From CAYRVF01 sp964427535 (GTDB lineage: Bacteria; Chloroflexota; Ktedonobacteria; Ktedonobacterales; JADMIN01): a stretch of DNA of 29,746 nt. Location of the stretch: assembly GCA_964427535.1 (NCBI GenBank), contig CAYRVF010000064.1, forward strand, positions 1 through 29,746. Direction: 5' to 3'. Shown piece after piece: positions 8,255-15,495 of the stretch. Position 1 is the stretch's first letter. Every line of letters starts with the position of its first letter. The notes below the pieces were generated by a model, which saw only the letters and a program-made list of their open reading frames with translations, made no database searches and was not told the origin of the DNA. A program made the translations under genes and the position numbers.

Positions 8255-9166
8255 ATGGATGAGCGACAGAGTACGACGCGACGTCCTCGCGGTGTACCAC
8301 GGCGCGGTGCGGCGGATACCCTACCCGCGCAGAGGGTGCCACTCCAAGCGGACGTCGCAGAGGCTGCCGCACCGGGATATCTGCTCGATCCACGCGACCC
8401 GCGGACGCTCGACCGGTTGATGCGCCGCGCGCCCAGCGGTCCCTATGAGGTGAGCGAGGCTGACCTCGTCCGCGCGATCCGGGGGTGGAAGCAACGCGGC
8501 GAGGAGAGCGTCGTCCGGCGACTCTCAGAGCTGCTGGTGGAGCGGTCGCTCCCCGAGCTGGAGCGTCGCACCTGGGGACTCCGGCATCAGCCGCAGCTCT
8601 TCGAGGACGCGATCGCCGGCATGGTCGAGCAGCTGCTGCGCGAGGCGCAGGACCCGCGCGAAGAGTTCATGACGCTCAACTACATCCATTACCTGCACTG
8701 TCTGGCGGCGGACAACTTCAACCGCGTGCTCCGGCAGGAGGGGCTGCGCTACCGGCGCGACGAGCAGGGCCGCCCGGCGGGACGCCCGCAGCACGTGCCG
8801 CGCGCGCTGATGGAGCGCATCGACGTGGAGGTAGAGGAGCGCGACGACGCGGGAACGGCGCAGAAGCTGGCCGACCCCGGCGACCCGCTCGGCGACCGGC
8901 TGGGCGCGATGGAGGCGGAGCGCATTCTGGCGTATCTCGACGATCCGCTCGACCGGCAGATTATGGTGCTGCGCGTCTTCGAGCACCTGCGCTGGGACGA
9001 CATCGCGCGGATTTGCGGCAAGACCGAGCGCACCATGCGGCTGCGCTACGAGAAGGCGCGGGTGCGACTGCGCGAGGCCCTGCTGGCCGAGGCCGCGGCG
9101 AACGGCATTACAGAGTCGGATGATTGGTACGACGGCACGGGCGCGACGCCCACGGGCGAGGAGTAA
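8255..9166 (+). CDS. Sigma-70-like RNA polymerase sigma factor (ECF-like)
   Basis: This 303-residue protein ends in a region 4-like helix-turn-helix: at about residues 228-278, LDDPLDRQIMVLRVFEHL leads into WDDIARICGKTERTMRLRYEKARVRLREAL, the usual arrangement for -35 recognition in sigma-70 factors. Residues ~115-175 (..NYIHYLHCLAADNFNRVLRQEG..) are helical and could be a divergent region 2. A typical -10 recognition block is not obvious, so the protein may be a derived sigma factor or a sigma-like regulator. Residues 1-50 are Arg-rich and disordered-looking. ATG 8255 has only a modest upstream CGGAGAAC. The stop is 4 bases before the next start, so the two genes are very likely one operon. 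The target promoters are unknown. Confidence 0.75.
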   Translation: MDERQSTTRRPRGVPRRGAADTLPAQRVPLQADVAEAAAPGYLLDPRDPRTLDRLMRRAPSGPYEVSEADLVRAIRGWKQRGEESVVRRLSELLVERSLPELERRTWGLRHQPQLFEDAIAGMVEQLLREAQDPREEFMTLNYIHYLHCLAADNFNRVLRQEGLRYRRDEQGRPAGRPQHVPRALMERIDVEVEERDDAGTAQKLADPGDPLGDRLGAMEAERILAYLDDPLDRQIMVLRVFEHLRWDDIARICGKTERTMRLRYEKARVRLREALLAEAAANGITESDDWYDGTGATPTGEE

Positions 9167-9170
9167 GACA

Positions 9171-9818
9171 ATGGCACAGGGAACCAGACACCAACACATG
9201 CCCGCGCGCGACTATGCGATGCGGCGGGCGCAGATGGAGCTTGCCGCGGCGCGTGAGCGCGGTGAGCCGGATGCGCTGGAGCACGTGCTCGCGGCGTATC
9301 CCAAGCAGGCCGGCGCGCTGATCGACTTCTCGGCCGCGCTGATCGCGACCAGCGGCTATGCCGACGTCGTGCCGGATGCCGGGGCGCGGGAGATCGCGGG
9401 TCAGGCGCGCAACCGGGCGTTCGCGGCAGTCTTCGGCGCGCAGGCAGCCCCAGCAGCCCAGCCCGTCGCGGACGCACAGTCCGTGGTCTCGCTGAAGGCG
9501 CTGCGGCAGGCACGCAAGCTGAGCCTAAAGGCGGTCGCCGACCGGCTGGGCATCGGCGTGGACGTGCTGAGCGCTCTGGAGGCTGGGCGTATTCGCGCGC
9601 AGAGTGTGCCCGAGCGGTTCACCCGTGCGCTGAGTGGCCTGTTGGATGCCGCCGCCGAGACGGTCAGCAGCGCGCTCGCCGCGCCGGGCGTCGCACCCGC
9701 CTTCCAGCGGGCGAAGGGCACACGTCCCGACGAGCAGCCCCAGCTCGACTTCACCGATGTGGTGCGCCGCAGCCCCGAGATGACCGCCGAGCAGAAGGCA
9801 GCCTGGCTGGAGGAGTAG
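9171..9818 (+). CDS. Helix-turn-helix (XRE-like) protein paired with the sigma factor
   Basis: This 215-residue protein carries one recognisable DNA-binding domain at about residues 106-152 (VSLKALRQARKLSLKAVADRLGIGVDVLSALEAGRI), an XRE/Cro-type helix-turn-helix. Residues 32-57 contain EHVLAAYPKQAGALIDF, a helical Tyr-Pro pattern that I recall from regulatory proteins near sigma factors and kinases. The C-terminus is acidic and flexible. ATG 9171 has GAGGAG at 9158-9163 and starts 4 bases after the sigma gene stop; this start avoids overlap with the upstream gene. The pairing suggests a partner, anti-sigma or co-regulator role for the sigma factor, but no family I know proves that. Confidence 0.7.
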   Translation: MAQGTRHQHMPARDYAMRRAQMELAAARERGEPDALEHVLAAYPKQAGALIDFSAALIATSGYADVVPDAGAREIAGQARNRAFAAVFGAQAAPAAQPVADAQSVVSLKALRQARKLSLKAVADRLGIGVDVLSALEAGRIRAQSVPERFTRALSGLLDAAAETVSSALAAPGVAPAFQRAKGTRPDEQPQLDFTDVVRRSPEMTAEQKAAWLEE

Positions 9819-9931
9819 CGCACCGGAGGCGCCAGTCTGAAGGTTGCCTCTGGGCGTTATCGTGCGTCAGCGCGCTCCTTCGCCGGGCCTCGCCTGCACC
9901 TTTACGTCGTGCGCACTGCCCCATCTGTAGA

Positions 9932-9949
9932 GGCGAGGCATGCCTCGCC
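9932..9949. repeat. Perfect 18-bp palindrome between convergent genes
   Basis: GGCGAGGCATGCCTCGCC is its own reverse complement. It lies between the stops of the helix-turn-helix gene (+) and the two-TM protein gene (-). It may be a REP-like element, a terminator hairpin or a protein-binding site. It resembles the palindromic elements near genes in many GC-rich genomes but not the type A or B repeats here. Confidence 0.6.
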
Positions 9950-10005
9950 CGCCCGTCGTCGGCACAGCGGACCCACCCCAGAACGCATACATCCAGGGGT
10001 AAGGG

Positions 10006-10494
10006 CTACCTCTGCCAGCGGGAAGAGTCGATCTCGTGCGAGCGCAGGGCATCGCGCTCGTGCAGCGCGCGGCCGGCGACTCGCTGGTAGCCGAGGTACG
10101 CGATCAGGCAGAGCATGCCCGTCGCGAGCGCGAGCAATGTGGCCCCCAACAGGGGCAGCGACGGATCGACGACAGGTACGCCCACCTCGGTCGAGACGGT
10201 CGTGGTCGGGGCGTTCATCCCCACCAGCAGATAGCTATAGAGAAACGTCAACACAAACGCGGTGACGGGAATCGCGGGCAACATGAACTTGAGGTAGTGG
10301 CGCGCTTCTTCATCGGGCCGCCGAGTGGAGTGCGTCGCGGACGGAGCCGCCGGCTCGCGCAAGAAGTGTGAGTCGAGGGGCGAGATCGCCGGCAGATCCG
10401 TCGCCGTGGTGGAAATACGACTCCGCAGGGGAATGATGCGCGGATCATCGATTTGTGTGCGACTTTGCGAGGCGGGATGAAAGTTGACCAGCAT
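10006..10494 (-). CDS. Two-TM membrane protein of unknown function
   Basis: I do not recognise a family for this 162-residue protein. The first ~65 residues are polar and disordered-looking (Ser, Thr, Arg, Pro). Two hydrophobic helices follow at about 68-94 and 113-140, joined by a Thr/Val-rich ~18-residue loop, and a short charged tail ends the protein. This fits a small inner-membrane protein with both ends on the same side. The ATG start is preceded by GAGAGGG six bases upstream. The gene is convergent with the sigma operon and divergent from the Zn-ribbon gene. Two clear TM helices and a good ribosome site support a real gene. Confidence 0.65.
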   Translation of the reverse strand: MLVNFHPASQSRTQIDDPRIIPLRSRISTTATDLPAISPLDSHFLREPAAPSATHSTRRPDEEARHYLKFMLPAIPVTAFVLTFLYSYLLVGMNAPTTTVSTEVGVPVVDPSLPLLGATLLALATGMLCLIAYLGYQRVAGRALHERDALRSHEIDSSRWQR

Positions 10495-10858
10495 GACGCG
10501 CCCTCTCGGCCAGGAGTCTCCCCGGCGACTGTGGATATCCTTTGACGAGTCTCATCGCCCTCTCCATCTGTAACGCCTCATCACGCGAGAAGTATCATCC
10601 CATGCGACGTGTGTGCTCTCCATACCCCTTTTTGACCGGAAATATCGGCCCTCACGGTCCCAATTGTCGACTTCTGCGCACGATGTGGTCAGCGTGCCTT
10701 TGCCGAACCCGGTACGTCCCTATATAATGAAGGACCTGTATCCGCACGACACTGACACGTCGCCATTCGCCGTTATGTTTGGTTGGGAGAGACGGAGGCG
10801 CGGCCGGAAAGGATGTCCTGGCAGGCGCGGAAGTGGCGATGAAGGGGAGCGCATACGT
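10495..10858. other. Divergent intergenic region with a sigma-70 promoter
   Basis: This space is noticeably less G+C-rich than the genes around it. It contains the promoter at 10700-10728 and a ~125-base leader for the Zn-ribbon gene. A reading frame stays open upstream of 10859, but it begins before the promoter and has no good ribosome site. I see no other gene. Confidence 0.55.
10700..10728 (+). promoter_or_regulatory. Sigma-70 promoter of the Zn-ribbon protein gene
   Basis: TTGCCG at 10700-10705 and a perfect TATAAT at 10723-10728 are separated by 17 bases. Transcription would start near 10735 and leave about 124 bases of leader before ATG 10859. This is the only exact consensus -10 box I noticed in the window. 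Confidence 0.7.
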
Positions 10859-11605
10859 ATGGGAAGTGGACATAAAAACCGGCGCGGAGGCGGCAATGCC
10901 TCCCGGCACGGACCATCACGACAGAACAACCGCTTCGTCCCGGCGCGTGGTTTGCCCGTCGGCTCGGGCGCGACACAGCCGCAGGCCCAGACCGCGGCGA
11001 GCGACAACGGATATCATCCCGACCCAGAGGCCGGATGGCCTTCCGAGCCACTCCTGGAGGAGGCCGGAGCCGCATTCGTCGTCGAGCACGCCGAAGTGGT
11101 GGCCGAGGACGAGACGGAGAGCGTCAGCGCCGAGATCGATGTCACGCGGGTCGACATCGTAGAAGGCACGACGGGAGCGCATGGAGATGGCGGCACGGCG
11201 GACCCCGCTGACGAGCCTGCCGGTCCTCCGTCTGCCCAGCCAGGTGGCATCGAGCCGCCCGCGCGCACGTCACGCTTCGAGCGCTTCTCGCGGCTGGAGC
11301 CACCGGGCCGGTCACTGAAAGGCGAGCCATTGGCATCGCGCGCTGACCCCGACGAGGTAGAGCCGGGTCCACGCGCGGATGTTCGCGGCGATGTCGGGCC
11401 TCTCATCGACTCGCTCAAGGCTCTGTTCGAGCGCGATCGCGGTGTCGCGACCTCTGGTGGCAGCACGCGCTGTGGCTTGTGCTACCTGCACTACCCGCTG
11501 GCCGAGCTGGAATACCGCGAGCATGAGGGCTACTACGTCTGTGCGGCGTGCAAGCAGGGACTCGGCCGGGCGACGGTGCTGATGGTTCGCCGCCAGCAGA
11601 AGTAG
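10859..11605 (+). CDS. Disordered acidic protein with C-terminal Cys4 zinc ribbon, function unknown
   Basis: The protein has 248 residues. The N-terminus is basic and Asn/Arg/Gly-rich (GHKNRRGGGNASRHGPSR), then comes a long Glu/Ala/Pro-rich region without predicted fold. The last ~45 residues hold C205-G-L-C208 and C228-A-A-C231, spaced like a zinc ribbon (CxxC-x19-CxxC), with EYREHEGYYVC between. Such a module usually binds one zinc ion and contacts nucleic acid or protein. ATG 10859 is chosen because GGGGAG lies about nine bases upstream and the 10700-10728 promoter precedes it; an earlier in-frame extension would start upstream of that promoter. The gene stands alone with a strong promoter, so the product may be abundant. 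I do not recognise a named family. Confidence 0.72.
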   Translation: MGSGHKNRRGGGNASRHGPSRQNNRFVPARGLPVGSGATQPQAQTAASDNGYHPDPEAGWPSEPLLEEAGAAFVVEHAEVVAEDETESVSAEIDVTRVDIVEGTTGAHGDGGTADPADEPAGPPSAQPGGIEPPARTSRFERFSRLEPPGRSLKGEPLASRADPDEVEPGPRADVRGDVGPLIDSLKALFERDRGVATSGGSTRCGLCYLHYPLAELEYREHEGYYVCAACKQGLGRATVLMVRRQQK

Positions 11606-11613
11606 GCCGGAAA

Positions 11614-11648
11614 CTCTCCCCTCGCTCCTCCGCACAGAGGGAAGGGGC
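11614..11648 (+). repeat. Type A dispersed repeat (degenerate)
   Basis: CTCTCCCCTC on the left pairs imperfectly with GAGGGAAGGGG on the right, just after the Zn-ribbon gene stop. Confidence 0.5.
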
Positions 11649-11665
11649 AGTGAGGCGCGGATTCT

Positions 11666-11707
11666 GGGCCCTCACCTCAAGCCCCTTTCCCCGCAGGGAG
11701 AGGGGAG
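11666..11707 (+). repeat. Type A dispersed repeat
   Basis: It begins GGGCCCTCACC and ends CAGGGAGAGGGGAG, matching the type A layout with some mismatches in the stem. Confidence 0.6.
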
Positions 11708-11741
11708 AGCAGACGTGCGTTGCCATTCGCCACCGTCCCCG

Positions 11742-11790
11742 ATCAGCGACCCCTTCCCTCAAGGGAAGGAGGTAAGGGGTGAGGTTCTGC
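11742..11790 (+). repeat. Type B dispersed repeat
   Basis: ATCAGCGACC leads into the CTTCCCTCAAGGGAAG core, a purine-rich segment, and GAGGTTCTGC. It matches the 57-base copy at 17474 along most of its length. Confidence 0.7.
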
Positions 11791-11850
11791 CCGCCTGCTC
11801 ACCCTTCCCACGGCGGCTGGAGGATGAGGCCCTTACCGCACGCCCCACCC

Positions 11851-11878
11851 TTGCGCGGCATACGGCATGTGGTACAAT
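11851..11878 (+). promoter_or_regulatory. Putative sigma-70 promoter of the rpmF-acpP operon
   Basis: TTGCGC (11851-11856) and TACAAT (11873-11878) are 16 bases apart and directly downstream of the repeats. The start would fall near 11885. It is the best candidate to drive the five-gene operon. Confidence 0.5.
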
Positions 11879-12049
11879 AACGTGGTGTTTTCTGCGGCTG
11901 ATGCCTCAGTGCGTCTGAGCTGGCGTCTTCGAGAGAGCCTGAGCCGTGGAGCGGATACACGTACGGGAACTGAGCGGCAGCCGTGACGCGGCAACGCTGG
12001 ACCGTGGAATAGCACGAGAGCATCATCTGAAGCCAGTGAGGAGAATGTC

Positions 12050-12250
12050 GTGGGAGCACTACCAAAGAAACGCCAATCGAATGCCCGGCAGGGGAACCGC
12101 CGGGGCCATCATTTCCTGCGGATTCCGCAGTTGACCGAGTGCCCGCAGTGCCATGCGCTGCGCCGCTCGCACCATGTCTGCCCGAATTGCGGCACGTATC
12201 GCGGCCGGCAGGTGATTGAAGTCGGCGGACGGCACACGCACGCCGAGTAA
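12050..12250 (+). CDS. rpmF: 50S ribosomal protein bL32
   Basis: This 66-residue protein reads GALPKKRQSNARQGNRRGHH at the start, the conserved bL32 N-terminus. It then has the zinc-binding pairs C-P-Q-C and C-P-N-C with GTYRGRQVIEV, so it is the four-cysteine, zinc-containing form. bL32 sits on the large ribosomal subunit near the peptidyl transferase side. The start is GTG, with AGGAG at 12039-12043 six bases upstream; an ATG a few bases earlier is in another frame. The gene lies 82 bases before fabD. Linkage of rpmF to fatty-acid genes is widespread in bacteria, although plsX and fabH, which often sit between, are absent here. Confidence 0.97.
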   Translation: MGALPKKRQSNARQGNRRGHHFLRIPQLTECPQCHALRRSHHVCPNCGTYRGRQVIEVGGRHTHAE

Positions 12251-12332
12251 GTCACTGGTCACGATTCCCACGAGTGTTCCCGGCATCCGAGGCGAGTGAT
12301 TGCCCGGTGCGCATGTAACCACGGAGGGATGC

Positions 12333-13370
12333 GTGAGCCAGCGCATCGCGTTCGTATTTCCCGGTCAGGGCAGCCAAGCGGTCGGAATGGGTGCGGACAT
12401 CGCTTCCGTCTCTCCGGCCGCTCGTGCTGTCTTCGCACGTGCCGACTCCGCGCTCGGCTTCTCGCTCTCGCGGCTCTGCTTCGAGGGGCCAGAGGATGCC
12501 CTGCGTGAGACGATCAACACACAACCGGCGATCGTCGCGACCAGTCTCGCGCTGCTCGCCGCGCTGCAAGAGGCGGCTGGAGCATCCGCCGCTCCAGATG
12601 AGCCGTCGCTGCGGTCACCGCTGACTCCTGCCGCCGTCGCGGGACATAGTGTCGGCGAGTATGCCGCCGTCGCCGCCTCGGGCGCGCTTGGGATCGCCGA
12701 GACGTTGCGCCTGGTGCGCGAGCGTGGGCGCGTGATGCACGAAGAAGGTCTGCGCTGCCCCAGCGGCATGGCCGCGGTTCTTGGTATGGACCGTGCCACA
12801 CTCGAAGGTATTGCGGCGGAGGCGACCCGGCGCGCCCAGTCCGAGCCGGTTGAGGCGTCAGCGCGGGGCGAGCATCCCGGATGGGGGCACGTCGTCGTCG
12901 CGAACGACAACGCGCCCGGCCAGATCGTGCTCTCGGGCGAGCAACACGCGCTCGACATCGCGATGGAGCTGGCGAAGGCGCAAGGCGCGAAGCGGGTCGT
13001 GCCGCTGACGGTGAGCGGCGCGTTTCACTCGCCGGTGATGGCGCCCGCCGCGGAGGGGCTGGCGCGTGCCGTCGCGGAAGCGAGCATTCAGGCGCCACAG
13101 GTGCCGATCATCTCGAACATCACCGCGGAACCGATCACGAGCGCCGAGGGCCTGCGCGACGAACTCTCGCGACAGATCGCGTCGCCCGTCCAGTGGACGC
13201 AATCGGTGCAGAATCTGGTACAGTCGGGGATAGGGGTGTTCGTCGAGGTGGGCGCCGGGCAGGTGCTGAGCGGGCTGATCAAGCGCATCGCGAAGGGCGC
13301 GACGGTACTCTCCGTCAGCTCCGCCGCCGATGTGCCCGCGGTTGCGGAACAGCTTCGCGAGCGCCTGTAG
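12333..13370 (+). CDS. fabD: Malonyl-CoA:ACP transacylase
   Basis: FabD moves the malonyl group from CoA to holo-ACP for fatty-acid elongation. The 345-residue protein starts with FVFPGQGSQ (oxyanion-hole glutamine near residue 12) and has the nucleophile G-H-S106-V-G-E with the conserved His in GAFHSPVM (H232). The length is slightly above the usual ~310 because of an Arg/Pro/Ala-rich insertion near residues 85-100. I chose GTG 12333 because GGAGGG lies at 12323-12328 and the family begins right there. An ATG at 12329 is out of frame, and a TTG at 12300 would add eleven unlikely residues. Its product acts on the ACP encoded three genes downstream in the same operon. Confidence 0.95.
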   Translation: MSQRIAFVFPGQGSQAVGMGADIASVSPAARAVFARADSALGFSLSRLCFEGPEDALRETINTQPAIVATSLALLAALQEAAGASAAPDEPSLRSPLTPAAVAGHSVGEYAAVAASGALGIAETLRLVRERGRVMHEEGLRCPSGMAAVLGMDRATLEGIAAEATRRAQSEPVEASARGEHPGWGHVVVANDNAPGQIVLSGEQHALDIAMELAKAQGAKRVVPLTVSGAFHSPVMAPAAEGLARAVAEASIQAPQVPIISNITAEPITSAEGLRDELSRQIASPVQWTQSVQNLVQSGIGVFVEVGAGQVLSGLIKRIAKGATVLSVSSAADVPAVAEQLRERL

Positions 13371-13405
13371 ACGCGCGCGACACGGTGCGGGAAGAGGAGA
13401 ATCAC

Positions 13406-13819
13406 ATGGAGACATCGTTCCTCGGGCCAGATGGACGTTCCGTGTCGCGCGCTCCGTTCCCCAGTGTCGCGTACCCTGAGGGGACGGACCAGACCGAGCA
13501 GGTTGGCGCGGTGCGGATTGCCCGTCGTGTCCTGCGCACCGTCGTCGAGGAGGCCGCGCTGGCCGTGCCGGGCGTGGCGCGAATGGCGCGGGCGTCTAGC
13601 TCGTGGCCCCACGCGTTCGGGCGCCCACTGGCATATCACGGCGTGGCGCTGGCGGTCCATGACAAGACGGTCGCCGTCGATCTGTATCTGATCGCCGAGC
13701 CGGGCGCCAACATGGTCGCGGTGGGGACCGCCGTGCAGGAATCGGTTGGCGGGGCCATCGAGCACATCCTGGGGATGGGCGTCAGCGAGATTAACGTGTA
13801 CATTCAGGACGTGGCGTAG
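13406..13819 (+). CDS. Asp23/Gls24 family protein
   Basis: This 137-residue protein has the Asp23/Gls24 (PF03780) pattern: GAVRIARRVLRTVVEEAALAVPGV, then YHGVALAVHDKTVAVDLYLI and VQESVGGAIEHILGMGVSEINVYIQDV. Family members in Gram-positive bacteria are linked to the cell envelope and alkaline stress, and the family (YqhY in Bacillus) is often placed beside fatty-acid or nusB genes. In Bacillus, YqhY is reported to affect acetyl-CoA carboxylase activity, which suits this position between fabD and acpP. ATG 13406 has AGAGGAGA at 13393-13400. The first ~30 residues are an extra polar lead. Confidence 0.9.
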   Translation: METSFLGPDGRSVSRAPFPSVAYPEGTDQTEQVGAVRIARRVLRTVVEEAALAVPGVARMARASSSWPHAFGRPLAYHGVALAVHDKTVAVDLYLIAEPGANMVAVGTAVQESVGGAIEHILGMGVSEINVYIQDVA

Positions 13820-13823
13820 ACCT

Positions 13824-14270
13824 ATGGCAATGGGAATCCGCCGTCAGGCACGTATCGCCGCGCTGCAGACGCTGTACGAGTATGACAGCGCCCACCACGA
13901 CCCCGACGCCGTGCTCGATCGCCTCGCCGCCGACGATCATCTCCCGTCTAAAGCGGTCGAATTCGCGCGTACGCTGGTGCATGGTGTGCTCGAACACCTG
14001 GAGGAGATCGACACCGCCATACAGTTCGCCGCGCCTGAGTGGCCGCTTGCGCAGATGGCGCGCATCGACAAGAACGTGCTCAGGCTTGCAATCTTCGAGA
14101 TTCTGTACAATAATGCTGTGCCAGCGAAGGTCGCGATAAACGAAGCTGTAGAGCTCGCCAAGCTCTTCGGCAGCGACACGTCGAGCCGATTTGTTAACGG
14201 CGTCCTTGGCACAGTGTATTCCCGGTCTCGCGGATCCAAGACATCCAGTGCCGGAAGTGAGGTAAAGTAA
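13824..14270 (+). CDS. nusB: Transcription antitermination factor NusB
   Basis: NusB binds boxA RNA with NusE (S10) in antitermination of rRNA operons. The 148-residue protein shows the family layout: RRQARIAALQTLYEYD at the start, HGVLEHLEEIDTAI in the middle, then WPLAQMARIDKNVLRLAIFEILY and PAKVAINEAVELAKLFGSDTSSRFVNGVLGTV. ATG 13824 follows the asp23 stop by 4 bases; ATG 13830 would also be possible. The ribosome site is weak, so translation is probably coupled to the upstream gene. The TAA stop is directly followed by the acpP ATG. The last ~15 residues are a short Ser/Lys-rich tail. Confidence 0.95.
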   Translation: MAMGIRRQARIAALQTLYEYDSAHHDPDAVLDRLAADDHLPSKAVEFARTLVHGVLEHLEEIDTAIQFAAPEWPLAQMARIDKNVLRLAIFEILYNNAVPAKVAINEAVELAKLFGSDTSSRFVNGVLGTVYSRSRGSKTSSAGSEVK

Positions 14271-14522
14271 ATGTCGTCTGTCTCGAAAGAGGATATCCTG
14301 GCGAAGCTCAGACCCGTGATCGCCGAACAGCTCGGTGTCGACGAGAGCGAGGTCAAAGAGGACGCGTCGTTCACTGAAGATCTGAACGCGGACTCGCTCG
14401 ATCTGGTCGAGATGATCATGTCGCTCGAAGAGCAGTTCGGCCTGCAGATCAGCGATGAAGACGCTGAGAAGCTCACCACGGTCGGCGAGGCGGTCGACTA
14501 CATCTACGAGCACACGAGCTAG
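14271..14522 (+). CDS. acpP: Acyl carrier protein
   Basis: This 83-residue acidic helical protein carries the phosphopantetheine site D-S42-L in FTEDLNADSLDLVEMIMSLE. It holds growing acyl chains for the type II fatty-acid synthase. The start codon touches the nusB stop (TAAATG), and GAGGTAAAG inside the nusB 3' end is the likely ribosome site. It is the last gene of the operon, and the strong terminator at 14559 follows. An extra loop site at 14537 is not needed to explain it. Confidence 0.97.
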   Translation: MSSVSKEDILAKLRPVIAEQLGVDESEVKEDASFTEDLNADSLDLVEMIMSLEEQFGLQISDEDAEKLTTVGEAVDYIYEHTS

Positions 14523-14558
14523 GTCTCGGCGCGGATCGCGGATCCCAGCCCGTACCAT

Positions 14559-14597
14559 AAGACGCGGCATTCCCCCTGGGGGAGCGCCGCGTCTTTT
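14559..14597 (+). terminator. Strong intrinsic terminator after acpP
   Basis: AAGACGCGGC (14559-14568) pairs with GCCGCGTCTT (14586-14595) around an inner CCCC-CTG-GGGG hairpin, and two more T bases follow. The plus strand ends in TCTTTT, and the minus strand would also end in T's because of the leading AA. It can therefore serve both the acpP operon and the convergent PH-like gene at 14625. Confidence 0.85.
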
Positions 14598-14624
14598 CGT
14601 GTGTGGGGCGGCGGACCGGGCTCC

Positions 14625-14990
14625 TCACGCGCGGCCGATCGCCTGCTCGATACGCGCGGCCGCGGCTTCGGGTGTCTCGTCGTTACCGACGTCGAGGATG
14701 AGGCGGGAGTACGTGTCGCCGTCGAGCGTGATGCCGATCGTCCGCTGCGGATCGTGAACGTCATAGAAATACTTACCATCGCTGGTGTAGAAGGTGCCAG
14801 CGGTGATGACGCCGGGCAGAGAGGTCCCCACTCGCAGACCGTGAAACACCTGCTGGGCCTCCGCGGGGCGAACATCGATGCCGCGGATATGCGTGAGTGG
14901 TATCGCGAGGGTTCCCCGCAGCGCTAGCACCTTGTCGACTCCCTGCATCGTCACGATGAGCATGCCCTCGGCAATCGTGAGTCGCGCCAT
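14625..14990 (-). CDS. Small PH-like domain protein of unknown function
   Basis: This 121-residue protein reads as a compact beta-rich domain: MLIVTMQGVDKVLALRGTLA, then PLTHIRGIDVRP, LPGVITAGTFYT and a Tyr-Phe-Tyr-Asp-Val-His-Asp-Pro stretch before ITLDGDTYSRLILDV. I recall this arrangement from a conserved family of bacterial PH-like or YcxB-like proteins common in Actinobacteria and Chloroflexi, whose function is unknown. The C-terminal helix is Ala/Glu-rich. ATG 14990 is chosen because GGAGGTGG lies about ten bases upstream; a longer frame to 15056 has no such support. It is convergent with acpP and 90 bases downstream of the HxlR gene on the same strand. Confidence 0.72.
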   Translation of the reverse strand: MARLTIAEGMLIVTMQGVDKVLALRGTLAIPLTHIRGIDVRPAEAQQVFHGLRVGTSLPGVITAGTFYTSDGKYFYDVHDPQRTIGITLDGDTYSRLILDVGNDETPEAAAARIEQAIGRA

Positions 14991-15080
14991 TGTGTAGCCA
15001 CCTCCACTCTCCGCCAATAGGCCCCTCGGCTGGTGTTCGTTCTCCACGCGCAGCATGCCGCGCCACTCCGACCGCTCGGG

Positions 15081-15455
15081 CTATCCCTCGCCTGGTGCTC
15101 GCGATGGTGCCGTGCCAGCGTCAGCGGGCTGACGCGTGCCAGGAAGATAGGTCCGCGCCCAGCGGTCGATCTCCAGTATGACGTCTTGCAGCGCGCATCC
15201 GGCTGGTGTCAGCGCGTAGCTCGTACGCGGCGGCATGACCGACTGCACTGTCTTGCTGAGGATGCCCAGGCTCGTCAGGCGCTCCAGCCGCTGGGCCAGC
15301 GTGGCCGAGTTGCAGCCGATCTCGCGGCCCAGCTCGTTGAAGCCACGCGGTCCCGGCAGCAGCGCGCGGATAATCTGGAGCGTCCACTTCTCCTGCAACA
15401 TCTGAATGGCCTCGTCTGCGGGGCAATCCGCCTGGAGGTCTCGCGCCGCGCTCAC
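15081..15455 (-). CDS. HxlR-family (YodB/CatR-like) transcriptional regulator
   Basis: This 124-residue winged-helix regulator opens with DCPADEAIQMLQEKWTLQII, the HxlR/DUF24 signature with an N-terminal cysteine (C11) followed by a Lys-Trp pair. The wing region holds GCNSATLAQRLERLTSLGIL and the third helix ends with SYALTPAG. In Bacillus YodB and CatR the equivalent N-terminal Cys senses quinones and diamide, so C11 is a candidate sensor. C48 and C87 are two further cysteines. The GTG at 15455 has AGAGGAG just upstream, which makes it a better start than the ATG at 15524 that lies inside the promoter. It is divergent from the dioxygenase gene. Family certain; ligand inferred. Confidence 0.9.
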   Translation of the reverse strand: MSAARDLQADCPADEAIQMLQEKWTLQIIRALLPGPRGFNELGREIGCNSATLAQRLERLTSLGILSKTVQSVMPPRTSYALTPAGCALQDVILEIDRWARTYLPGTRQPADAGTAPSRAPGEG

Positions 15456-15495
15456 TCTGTGCTCTCCTCTACACGTCCGATCAGGTTGTAGGTAT

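Larger units (their letters stand above)
11606..12049. other. Repeat-rich intergenic region and rpmF leader
   Basis: This 444-base space holds three dispersed repeats (11614-11648, 11666-11707, 11742-11790), a likely promoter at 11851-11878 and a ~165-base leader before rpmF. A small 5-bp stem (CTCAG 11905-11909, CTGAG 11915-11919) lies early in the leader. I recognise no known ribosomal-protein autoregulatory motif. Confidence 0.5.
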
